Source of the DNA: JBFLYZ01 sp040756415
Lineage (GTDB): Bacteria; Bacteroidota; Bacteroidia; JADZBD01
Direction: 5' to 3'
Assembly (NCBI GenBank): GCA_040756415.1
Contig: JBFLYZ010000062.1
Location: 1-20,153 of the forward strand
DNA length: 20,153 nt
The notes beneath the pieces were generated by a model. The model was given only the letters and a program-made list of their open reading frames with translations, made no database searches and was not told where the DNA came from. Within the stretch, counting starts at the first letter, position 1. Each line of letters begins with the position of its first letter. Position numbers and translations under genes: made by a program. Of the stretch, positions 5,744-14,300 are shown piece by piece.

Positions 5744-6923
5744 GTTCCCTTACCCGCCAATTGACGGAGGGGCCATCGCCACGCTCAACCTGACCAGGGC
5801 CTTTTCAGCGCTGGGCCATGAAGTGACCGTGCTGGCCATGAATACCAGCAAACATCATTACGACCTGGACCAACTACCTTCCGGGATAAAAAGGTTGGCC
5901 CATTTTCACGCTATAGACGTGGATAACCGCGTCAGCGGAACAGGGGCGCTGATCGCACTACTGCAGAACAGGTCGTACCATGTTTCGCGCTTCATATCCG
6001 CGGCCTTTAACGATAAGCTGATCGAGCTGTTGCACGCGGAGGAGTACGACCTGGTTCAGTTGGAGGGCCTGTATCTAGCTCCTTATGTTGAAACCATACG
6101 CGCCTTTTCCGGGGCCCGCATAGCCATGCGCGCCCACAACGTAGAACACCTGATCTGGGAACGCAATGCCCAGCGCGAGACCTCTTTACTGAAAAAGTGG
6201 TACCTCGGAAAACTGGCGAAGCAGTTAAAAGATTACGAGCTTTCGAGGCTGGGGAAATACGATTTTCTCGTACCCATTTCCCCGGCTGATGCGGAGTACT
6301 TCAGGAAGTATGAGATGGAAACGCCCATCCACGTTTGCCCGGCATCGTACGATGAGGAGCGCGTACGCCCTTCAGGGGTAGCGGACCTTACCCCCACCCT
6401 CTTTTTTCTGGGCTCGCTCGACTGGGCACCCAATCTCGAAGGCCTGCGCTGGTTCCTTGAGCATGCCTGGAGCCGCGTCTCGGCACAGTTCCCCGGCCTG
6501 AAGTTTTACATTGCCGGCAGGAACACGCCCGCAGAGCTCAAACAACTGAATATCCCCAACGTGATCGTATTGGGCGAGGTGGAAGATGCCTGCAGCTTCA
6601 TGGATGGCAAACAGATCATGGTCGTGCCGCTGTTCGCGGGTAGCGGCATGCGCGTCAAGATCGTGGAAGGAATGGCCCTGGGAAAGACAATTGTTTCCAC
6701 AAGCATTGGAGCCGAAGGAACGGGCGCGCGCGATGGCCGGGAGTTGTTCATTGCCGATACCGCTGATGCCTTTATCACATGTATAGGCCGATGCGTGAAC
6801 GATCAGAACCTGTGTAAGCGTACCGGGGAGGCTGCCCGGCTTTTCGCGCAGGAACATTTCAGCGCACGCGCTACGGCCAAAGCGCTCATCGACTTTTACA
6901 GCAAAGAGCTAGCCGCATGCTGA
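5718..6923 (+). CDS. GT4 glycosyltransferase
   Basis: 401 residues, two Rossmann-like domains of a GT-B enzyme. The N-terminal acceptor domain opens with LLQLVNKFPYPPIDGGA, the usual beta-strand and glycine-rich loop of family 4, and includes MRAHNVEHLIWER. The C-terminal donor domain runs from FFLGSLDWAPNLEGL (~225) through FYIAGR to PLFAGSGMRVKIVEGMALGK (~304-323), the E-containing nucleotide-sugar binding motif, and ends in a helix packing back on the N-domain. No membrane segments; cytosolic or peripheral. The ATG lies 26 nt inside the end of the permease gene, and its own end overlaps the next gene by 7 nt, so the three genes are one operon. It likely adds a sugar to LPS, O-antigen or a related envelope glycan; donor and acceptor are unknown. 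Confidence 0.92.
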   Translation: MKLLQLVNKFPYPPIDGGAIATLNLTRAFSALGHEVTVLAMNTSKHHYDLDQLPSGIKRLAHFHAIDVDNRVSGTGALIALLQNRSYHVSRFISAAFNDKLIELLHAEEYDLVQLEGLYLAPYVETIRAFSGARIAMRAHNVEHLIWERNAQRETSLLKKWYLGKLAKQLKDYELSRLGKYDFLVPISPADAEYFRKYEMETPIHVCPASYDEERVRPSGVADLTPTLFFLGSLDWAPNLEGLRWFLEHAWSRVSAQFPGLKFYIAGRNTPAELKQLNIPNVIVLGEVEDACSFMDGKQIMVVPLFAGSGMRVKIVEGMALGKTIVSTSIGAEGTGARDGRELFIADTADAFITCIGRCVNDQNLCKRTGEAARLFAQEHFSARATAKALIDFYSKELAAC

Positions 6924-8086
6924 CCGCTGAAATCATATTCTGGTCATGCCTGGGTGCCGTGCTGCACTCCTACCTGCTCTATCCCCTTCTGCTCAGGCTG
7001 CTGGTATCGGGCAAAGCGGCCAACCGGCAGGTGTATGCCCAAAATGACGAATTTCCCTTAGTGAGCATTCTCATCGCGGCCCATAATGAAGAAAGCGTTA
7101 TAGGCGACAAGCTGGAGAGCATCTTCGCAAGCGATTACCCGCTTGAAAAGATCGAGGTGCTTGTGGGTTCCGACAATTCGACCGACAGGACCAACGCGAT
7201 CATTGAGGAGTTCCAGCGCAAGCATGAAACCGTACGCCTTATCGCCTTCACTTCGCGCAGGGGCAAAGTGCGCATCATCAACCATTTGTCAGAACAGGCC
7301 GCTGGCGGGGTGTTCGTGATTACTGACGCCAACGTTATTTTCGACCGCGATACCCTCCGGCAACTGGTGCGGCATTTTAAAAACCCGGCCATTGCCCTGG
7401 TCGATACCAATATGGTCAATAAAGGGATGAAAAAAGAAGGCATCTCGGTGCAGGAGAAAACCTACATTGAATCGGAAGTGTTCACCAAAAATGCCGAAGG
7501 CAGGATCTGGGGCTCCATGATGGGCCCTTTCGGTGGCTGTTATGCAGTACGGAAGAGCCACTTCTCAAAGGTGCCGGAAAATTTCCTGGTTGACGATTTC
7601 TACATTAACATGAAAGTGCTTGAGCGGGGCGGGCTATGCATCAACGAGATCAATGCCCGGGTATACGAAGATGTTTCGAACAGCCTGGTGGAGGAGTTCC
7701 GCAGAAAAGTGCGCATAGCCACCGGCAGCTTCCAGAACCTGTTTGCCTTTTCTCACCTGCTCTTCCGCTTCAACGGGGTTTCGTTCAGTTTTTTTTCGCA
7801 CAAGGTGCTCCGCTGGTTCGGCCCCATGTTCATGCTGGGAGGAGTGGCGGCCATCATCCCCCTCATGCAGGCCTATGACCTGTACCGTTACCTGTTCCTC
7901 GCTGGCCTCATCCTTTTACTGCTTCCGCTGTTCGATCTGCTGCTTCGGCAGGTCAACACGCATGTTGCCCTGCTGCGGTTCGCCACCCATTTTTTCAGCA
8001 TGAACCTGGCCCTGCTCGCGGGGTTCTTTAAATTCGTCAGCGGGGTGAAAAGCAGCGTGTGGGAGCCAACCAGAAGGAACCAGTGA
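6917..8086 (+). CDS. Membrane-bound GT2 glycosyltransferase
   Basis: 389 residues. An N-terminal membrane helix (~3-25) precedes a GT-A domain with VSILIAAHNEESV (~49), VLVGSDNSTDRT (~75), VITDANVIFD (~134, the DxD-equivalent D-A-N) and FLVDDFYIN (~220, catalytic DD). RRKVRIATG (~259) takes the place of the Q/RxxRW motif of processive synthases. The final ~110 residues hold three to four membrane segments. The layout is like that of cellulose/hyaluronan-synthase-type and poly-GlcNAc-type enzymes and of many Bacteroidota lipid or glycan transferases. Whether it is processive is unclear, because the Q/RxxRW is not canonical. ATG and TGA overlap the preceding gene (ATGCTGA). T8 run at 7789-7796. 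Its stop forms the second TGATCA junction. Confidence 0.9.
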   Translation: MLTAEIIFWSCLGAVLHSYLLYPLLLRLLVSGKAANRQVYAQNDEFPLVSILIAAHNEESVIGDKLESIFASDYPLEKIEVLVGSDNSTDRTNAIIEEFQRKHETVRLIAFTSRRGKVRIINHLSEQAAGGVFVITDANVIFDRDTLRQLVRHFKNPAIALVDTNMVNKGMKKEGISVQEKTYIESEVFTKNAEGRIWGSMMGPFGGCYAVRKSHFSKVPENFLVDDFYINMKVLERGGLCINEINARVYEDVSNSLVEEFRRKVRIATGSFQNLFAFSHLLFRFNGVSFSFFSHKVLRWFGPMFMLGGVAAIIPLMQAYDLYRYLFLAGLILLLLPLFDLLLRQVNTHVALLRFATHFFSMNLALLAGFFKFVSGVKSSVWEPTRRNQ

Positions 8087-8089
8087 TCA
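8084..8089. other. TGATCA stop-stop junction 2
   Basis: TGA (8084-8086) ends the plus-strand membrane GT2 and TCA (8087-8089) ends the minus-strand TMTC-like gene. No spacer and no hairpin. Confidence 0.95.
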
Positions 8090-9997
8090 GTTGGTTTTTA
8101 TGCCGTTCTTCTGCCTGAGCGACTCGAGTATCAGCGCGTACTTATTGGCATTGGCCGTATCGCCCATCTTGTTGTAGGTCACCATCAGGTTCTGGGCCGC
8201 ATCCATTGAATTGGGATGCGTGCGGTAATATTTTTCAAAATACTTTGCTGCGCTGGGATAATCGTTCAGGCTGAAATAATTATTCCCTATCTTGAAGTTC
8301 AGGTCCATGAACTCCTCGTTGATCGCTGCGGCCTCCAGCCAGTATTTGATGGACTGGTCGTATTGCTTCTTATTATAGTAGATCACGCCCACATTATAGC
8401 AGGTGTTCAGGTCCTTTTTGTTCAGGTTATAGGCGCTGATGTAATCCTGCGATGCGCCTTCCGTGTCTTTCAGGTAGTTCCTGGCCACACCGCGGTTATA
8501 ATAGTCGCGGTAGGTCTCGTATCCTTTATAAATATCGATCGCCCGCGTATAATAATAAATGGCCAGCTTGAAATATTCGTTCCTCGCCAGCGTATCGCGG
8601 CTCATTTCGCCAGCATGCAAACACTGCCAGGCGAAAGCCGTATTCGCCCTGTATGAGTTCGGGGACGCTTTCGCACCTGACTCGAACAGGCTGAAATTGC
8701 TTTTCCAGTCCTCGTTGCGGGCAAAGGTCTTGAACGAAAACGCGGCCAGGATAAGGACCATCGCTGCCGTCAGCGGAACGGGAACGCGCTGCTCTTTCTT
8801 TGCCAGCGCTTTGGTCAGCAGATAGGCCACCGCTATGGAAAAGGCGATGGAAGGGATGAAAAGGAAACGCTCGGCCATCACGGACGAGATCAGCACGAAG
8901 AGATTGGAGCTGATCGAAATGGTAATGAAGTAAAAGATGATACAGAACGAAAGAATATGCTTTTCCCTGAACTTCATGACCGCATAGGCCGCGAGCGCGA
9001 GGTGAATGACCAGCGAGGCAATGACCAGCATATTGTTCCACCCCGTTATCGGCACCTGGTTGTAGCCGTAATCCCAGGTCAGCGGATGGGGATATACCAG
9101 CAGCCGGAGGTACTGCAGCATTATAAAAAGAATGGTCGACAGCTTTTCAGCGCCATGGGCCTCAACCAGCGTATTGTTGATCACCGGCATATAGCCCTTA
9201 TCCGCATCGAGCACGGAATAGCGCACCATCATATAGATAGCGGCCCAGGCGAAGTTCAGCACCGTCAGCCTGAAGATCCTGGATGTTTCCAGGCCGGTGA
9301 AAAAATACAGGGCGAGCGGGAAGATGATCACGAACGTAATGGCGCTCTCCTTCGAGAAAAGCGCAAGAAAGAACATTGCGTTGCTCAGGATAAAGTCGGG
9401 GCGTTTGCGGCTTTCGAGGTAGCTGAGCAGGAACCAGAGCGAGGAAAAGATGAACAGCATGCTCAGCAGCTCATCGCGGCTTTTAATGAAGGCGCCTACC
9501 TCCGTATGCAGGGGATGAGCCGCGAAGATCAGCGTGGCCACCAGGGGGATCAGCGGGTGGAAGTCCCTGAGCAGCTTCTTCAGCACGAAAAAGAGCAGCA
9601 CGCAGCACAGGGCATACATGATGATATGCACAACGCGCTGCCCGCGCGGAGGCTCCAGCAGCGGCTTGCCGGGCGTAAGCTTCATTTTATAAAAACCCCA
9701 GTCAAAGGCGAACGTGGCCATAGTAAGCGGCCGGTACGTGCCGTAGTTCTCTTTTGTAGCCCCGTAAACGGAAGACTCCTTGAAGAACTGCTTCATCCCT
9801 TTGTAGCCCATGCGCGTGGTGGCGTTATCCGCGATCATGGCCCCGTCATCCATTACGTATTCATGTTCAAGCGTATTGGAATACAATAAAAATGAAAAGA
9901 GAAAGATAAAAGCGGGCGCCAGCCACCGCGAGGGCCCTCCCTTTTCCGCCTGGCTCTTTTTCTTCTGTAGTTTTTCCTGCTTGTCTTTCTTTGCCAT
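8087..9997 (-). CDS. TMTC-like multi-pass glycosyltransferase with C-terminal TPRs
   Basis: 636 residues from ATG 9997. The frame is open upstream to 10351, but that part is antisense to ribBA and is not coding. A basic 25-residue cytoplasmic head is followed by a GT-C type membrane domain (~26-420, about ten helices). It matches the eukaryotic TMTC O-mannosyltransferases in motif order: YVMDDGAMI (48-55, the acidic DD of the first loop), TYRPLTMATF (87-96), AAHPLHTEVGAF (159-170) with SRDELL, and AERFLFIPSIAF (375-386). From ~440 to 625 there are about five TPR-like helical pairs, probably periplasmic. TMTC proteins use a polyprenyl-phosphate sugar to modify proteins; that this bacterial protein glycosylates proteins is an inference. 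It is convergent to the LptF/G-GT4-GT2 operon and divergent from ribBA. Confidence 0.88.
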   Translation of the reverse strand: MAKKDKQEKLQKKKSQAEKGGPSRWLAPAFIFLFSFLLYSNTLEHEYVMDDGAMIADNATTRMGYKGMKQFFKESSVYGATKENYGTYRPLTMATFAFDWGFYKMKLTPGKPLLEPPRGQRVVHIIMYALCCVLLFFVLKKLLRDFHPLIPLVATLIFAAHPLHTEVGAFIKSRDELLSMLFIFSSLWFLLSYLESRKRPDFILSNAMFFLALFSKESAITFVIIFPLALYFFTGLETSRIFRLTVLNFAWAAIYMMVRYSVLDADKGYMPVINNTLVEAHGAEKLSTILFIMLQYLRLLVYPHPLTWDYGYNQVPITGWNNMLVIASLVIHLALAAYAVMKFREKHILSFCIIFYFITISISSNLFVLISSVMAERFLFIPSIAFSIAVAYLLTKALAKKEQRVPVPLTAAMVLILAAFSFKTFARNEDWKSNFSLFESGAKASPNSYRANTAFAWQCLHAGEMSRDTLARNEYFKLAIYYYTRAIDIYKGYETYRDYYNRGVARNYLKDTEGASQDYISAYNLNKKDLNTCYNVGVIYYNKKQYDQSIKYWLEAAAINEEFMDLNFKIGNNYFSLNDYPSAAKYFEKYYRTHPNSMDAAQNLMVTYNKMGDTANANKYALILESLRQKNGIKTN

Positions 9998-10039
9998 AAA
10001 AACGAACCGAAAATACGAAATCAAACCGTATGATACCCT

Positions 10040-10069
10040 GCCGGCTGCACACGATGGCCGCAGTCCGGC
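10040..10069. other. Stable hairpin between TMTC-like gene and ribBA
   Basis: GCCGGCTGC (10040-10048) pairs with GCAG-T-CCGGC (10060-10069): nine base pairs with one bulged T and an 11-nt loop. No T-run follows on either strand, so it is not a classic terminator. It lies just upstream of the ribBA -7 boxes, so it is in DNA upstream of the predicted ribBA start rather than in its leader. It could be an operator palindrome. It does not look like an FMN (RFN) riboswitch. Confidence 0.4.
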
Positions 10070-10074
10070 CAGCC

Positions 10075-10092
10075 TAATTTTGTGTAAATTTG
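10075..10092 (+). promoter_or_regulatory. ribBA: Twin -7 boxes for ribBA
   Basis: TAATTTTG (10075-10082) and TAAATTTG (10085-10092) are both perfect TAnnTTTG matches, spaced 10 nt apart. The second leaves 23 nt before ATG 10116. No clear -33 TTG precedes either. Confidence 0.6.
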
Positions 10093-10115
10093 TTGAAAAA
10101 TCCGAATAGCGCAGA

Positions 10116-11330
10116 ATGGAAATTAAGCTCAATACGATCGAAGAGGCCATTGCCGATATCAGGGCGGGCAAGGTCATTATTGTGGTGGATGACGAGGACA
10201 GGGAGAACGAGGGAGACTTTATTACGGCCGCCCGCAACGTCACGCCCGAGGTCATCAACTTTATGGCCACCCACGGCCGGGGGCTGATCTGCGCTCCCAT
10301 CATCGAAGACCTGGCCGACAAGCTGAAGCTGGAGATGATGGTCAGCAACAATACCTCTCACCACGAAACACAGTTCACCGTTTCTATCGACCTGCTCGGC
10401 CATGGCTGCACTACGGGCATATCGGCCAGCGACCGGGCCAAGACCATACGTGCGCTCATCGACCCTTCCATACGGCCCGAAGAGTTCGGCAAGCCCGGAC
10501 ACGTGTTCCCGCTCAGAGCCAAGAAAGGAGGCGTGCTGCGCAGGGCCGGTCATACCGAGGCCACGATCGATTTCGCCCGGCTGGCCGGATTTGAGCCCGT
10601 GGGCGCCCTGGTGGAGATCATGAACGAGGACGGCAGCATGGCCCGCCTGCCGGAGCTGATGAAGATAGCGGAGCGTTTCAACCTGAAGATCGTTTCCATT
10701 GCCGACCTGATCGAGTACCGCCTGCGCAGGGAAAGCATCATCCACCGTGACGTAGAGGTTCAACTGCCTACGGAATGGGGCCATTTCCGCCTGATCGCTT
10801 TCCGGCAAACCACCAACGACCAGGAGCACCTGGCCCTGGTGAAGGGAGAGTGGAAAAAAGACGAGCCGGTACTGGCGCGCGTGCATTCATCCTGCCTTAC
10901 AGGCGATATTTTCGGCTCATGCCGCTGCGACTGCGGCCCCCAGCTTCATAAGGCCATGGAGATGATAGAAAAAGAAGGCAAGGGCGTGATCGTATATATG
11001 AACCAGGAAGGCAGGGGCATAGGATTGCTGAATAAGCTGAAAGCCTACAAGCTGCAGGAGGAAGGCCGAGATACGGTAGAAGCCAATATTGAGCTGGGCT
11101 TTAAGAGCGATGAACGCGATTATGGCGTGGGGGCCCAGATCCTGCGCAACCTGGGTGTGACCAAGCTCAGGCTAATGACCAACAATCCCACCAAAAGGGC
11201 AGGCCTGCTGGGCTACGGCCTGGAGATCGTAGAGAACGTGCCGCTCGAGATCAAATCGAACGTGCATAATAAGCTTTACCTGGAAACCAAGCGGAACAAG
11301 CTGGGGCATTCGCTGCGGCTGGACGACTGA
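10116..11330 (+). CDS. ribBA: Bifunctional 3,4-dihydroxy-2-butanone-4-phosphate synthase / GTP cyclohydrolase II
   Basis: 404 residues, cytosolic, supplying both precursors of riboflavin: the four-carbon unit from ribulose 5-phosphate (RibB part, ~1-203) and the pyrimidine from GTP (RibA part, ~205-404). RibB signatures: VVDDEDRENEGDF (23-35, Mg and substrate binding), GKPGHVFPLRA (125-135) and AGHTEATIDFARLAG (144-158). RibA signatures: HSSCLTGD (257-264), with the zinc ligands C260, C271 and C273 in CRCDC spacing, YMNQEGRGIGL (294-304) and the C-terminal MTNNPTKR (354-361). Both halves look complete and active, unlike some bacterial RibBA proteins where one half has decayed. Length is standard. 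No other rib genes are nearby and I see no FMN riboswitch. The stop forms the third TGATCA junction, with tamB. Confidence 0.97.
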   Translation: MEIKLNTIEEAIADIRAGKVIIVVDDEDRENEGDFITAARNVTPEVINFMATHGRGLICAPIIEDLADKLKLEMMVSNNTSHHETQFTVSIDLLGHGCTTGISASDRAKTIRALIDPSIRPEEFGKPGHVFPLRAKKGGVLRRAGHTEATIDFARLAGFEPVGALVEIMNEDGSMARLPELMKIAERFNLKIVSIADLIEYRLRRESIIHRDVEVQLPTEWGHFRLIAFRQTTNDQEHLALVKGEWKKDEPVLARVHSSCLTGDIFGSCRCDCGPQLHKAMEMIEKEGKGVIVYMNQEGRGIGLLNKLKAYKLQEEGRDTVEANIELGFKSDERDYGVGAQILRNLGVTKLRLMTNNPTKRAGLLGYGLEIVENVPLEIKSNVHNKLYLETKRNKLGHSLRLDD

Positions 11331-11333
11331 TCA
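11328..11333. other. TGATCA stop-stop junction 3
   Basis: TGA (11328-11330) ends ribBA and TCA (11331-11333) ends tamB on the other strand. No spacer and no hairpin. Confidence 0.95.
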
Positions 11334-14300
11334 GGGCGCAGGGGCCGGCTCATCATCTTTCTTACGGATCTTTTGCAGGTACCTTCGGTACAACTCCCCT
11401 ATCGTATTGAACTCTTCACGGTAAAACACGCCTATGCCCTGCGTATAGGCCGCATCCGTTTCGATCACCGTATTGTCGTTGGCCTTGTTAAAAGCCTTCA
11501 CGCGGAACTTGCCGTCATCCGATACCTTGTACTCGGCCGTTACGTCACCTACCACGTTGTTAGCGCTCTGGCTGTTATTGGCGTTATTCGAAACGCTGCC
11601 ATCGATGGACAGCTTATCGTTGAACAACTGCGTGGAAAGCGCCAGCTCCACCTCATCCTTGCTCACGTAATCGCCCGGGCGGTAATGCACGCCAATATCA
11701 AAGTCGTTACTGATCTGCGAAAGCCAGTTGCTGAGCTGGTTGGACAGCAGGTCGCTGGACGTGCTTTCAACCGCCTGCCCCACGTAATTGTTCTGCGTAT
11801 TTTCCTGCGAGGGAGCTACAAAGCTGTTCAGCACCAGCAGGGCGAAGACCTGCTTGTTCATCTCCTGCTCCGATTTCATGTATTTCAGCACCTCCTCCCT
11901 GTCCTGAGAGTCAACGGTGGGCAGGTCGATATCGAACGTGATATCGGGGTTCATAAGCTTGCCTTTCATGTTCAGGATACAGTCGACCGGGTAGCGCTTG
12001 GCGTATTTGGATGAAGAATCGTTCGGGAAGAAGGGCTTGAGCGAGGTACGCACCTCGTAAATGGCTTTGATATCGGCTACGGCATCGTAGGGATCGCCCG
12101 ACCATTTGACCGTGCTCCCCTTCTCTATCCTGAACTTCTTGTTGATCACGTTCTGCAGGGTGAACAGGTAATCCCCGTCCTCGAGCTGGTACTCACCGTA
12201 CATGGTGAAATTTCCATTGGTATTGATGGACATAAGGATGTTGCCGTTGCCTTTGGCGCGTATTACATCGCCCACCTTCTCATCAAAAATCAGTTGCACT
12301 TCAGCATCGGTAGTGGCTTCCAGCTCCAGGTTAAGCAGGATGCCGCTCAGGTTCACCTTGTAGTCGCGGGGCTCGAGTTTGACCAGACCTGTATCTTTTT
12401 TGACGAAGGTGATGAAATCGCTTTCGCTTACTTCCTCGGTTCCGCTCAGCGGGATATTGAACTGCGTATACCGCATTTTTTTGATGCCCGTTTTCGGGTC
12501 GATGGCGAACGCCTTATCTGTTTTCACCGAGGCATCGATGCGTATCACATCGTCAACAAAACCCGAGAAATTGACAATACCCGTCATGAATGCCGTTCCG
12601 TAATACAGGCTGTTATCCTTTTCGGTGGTGCTCAGGCAAAGAAATTTATTTGCCTGCACGTCTATATCGAGCTGGAAATTCCTGAAATTATCGTGATAGA
12701 CCTTCCCGGTAACGATGCAGGTGTTTCCGTTCATATCGTTCACGATCATGTTCTCCACCCCGAACGAATTGGGCTCTATGCTCACCTTGGCATCGGTCAG
12801 GCTGTAGTTGGTGTTGAGGTAGTTCATGTGGATATTCTTTGCCTGCACATCAGCCATGCCGGTGATACGCGGCCGTGACAGCTCGCCCTGTATCTTCAGC
12901 TCTGCCGAAACAAAGCCCCTGAATGTTTCGCATACCTCTTTCACGAAGGGTTCGAAAAATACAAGCTTGAAGTTCTTGATCGTGGCCGTGAGATCGAGGT
13001 TATCCTTTTCCCTGGTTGGAAAATAATATCCGGAGAACTCGAAATTGGGAATAGTGCCTTTGCTGAACGTACCGTTCAGGCTGATCGCGTCTTTCTTTTT
13101 ATCATAGATGCTTACCACCGAGCCCGAACCTATATCTTCCGAGTTGATCTTAAAGTCCTTAAAATCGAGATTGGCGCTGTAGATAAGGTTCTCGGGCTTA
13201 TACAGGTTGGCGATATCCGAATTGCCGGAAACAATACCCCTGAAGTTCAGGTTAAAGGCACTGGTGATGATATTGATATTGCCCAGGTTGAACTTGTCCA
13301 ACTGTATGTTCAGCTTGTCGGCCGGGTTCTCCGATATCACGCCCCATACATTAAGCAACTGGCTTTTGTTTGACAACATAAAGTCTTTTATTAATACATG
13401 AGCAGTGTCGAATACGATCATATTGCTTTTGCTGATGGTCCATGACGAATCGGACAGGAAGAATTTCGAATGGATGAATTTCAGCTCCACCCTGGGCATT
13501 TCCCTGAAAGAAACAAAAGCTCCGAACTCGCCCAGGTTCTTTTTCAGGCCCTGGTTGATCCAGGAGAAATCGAAATGTATGGTATCTTTTTGCGTACGGC
13601 TTTCCAGCAGCACGTTGTCCATCCAGATGGTATCCGAAAGAATATAGCGCAGGCAGTTGGCCTGGAACTCGAAGCGCGAGTTCCGGGTTGCCCCATCCAA
13701 AACAAGGCTTTTGAGCTCGGTACCGCCTACCCCCACGCTGTCAGAATTGCCTTTCAGGGTAAAATCATTCAGCTTCGAGTCGTAATTGCCCTTCAGCGCG
13801 GTATTCGGGCTGATACGTATATCGGGCAGGAATATTTTGGTAATGCCGCGGGTATCTTTCAGCAGAACGGAATAGGTGAACTTCTGCTCGGGCGGCCCTT
13901 CCTTCTTTTTCGGCTTTTTCGGTTTATCCTTTGCCAACTGCTGGCCTTTCAGGGCGGGCAGGTACTCCTCCACCGATTCCCTGAACGAAGCGGCAATATC
14001 CTGCAAAGTGAACTTGCCGCTCATGTTGGCATCGGCAAAATCAGATTTCAGGTCTATGGTCCTGCCACCCGGGTAGTCGCTGGCGGTAAGCGTCAGTTTA
14101 TCGATCACATACAGTTCTTTATCCTGGAAATAAGCGGTATTCAACAGCACAACAGACCCGGTGGCATCATCCAGGTTATTGGCCTTGAGCTGTACGGTCA
14201 TGGAGGTGGCTACGCTGACCTTCTTATCTCCCTTGATCAGGTTCATCGGCACCAGGTTCATTTTGTTGACCTGCGCACTAAAGTTCATCGTGGTAGGCGA

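Noticed and set aside
8957..9889. A 310-codon open frame on the plus strand, antisense to the TMTC-like gene
   Set aside because: Rich in His, Arg and Gln with no domain; the opposite strand encodes a protein with conserved motifs and membrane helices.
9998..10115. Possible FMN (RFN) riboswitch before ribBA
   Set aside because: No RFN consensus segments, and the predicted leader after the second -7 box is only 23 nt.
9998..10351. Upstream extension of the TMTC-like frame by 118 codons
   Set aside because: The extension is Ser/Leu-rich sequence antisense to ribBA and crosses the ribBA promoter; ATG 9997 gives a normal basic N-terminus before the first membrane helix.
10074..10886. A 270-codon open frame antisense to ribBA
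   Set aside because: RibBA is complete with both active sites; the antisense product has no recognisable features.
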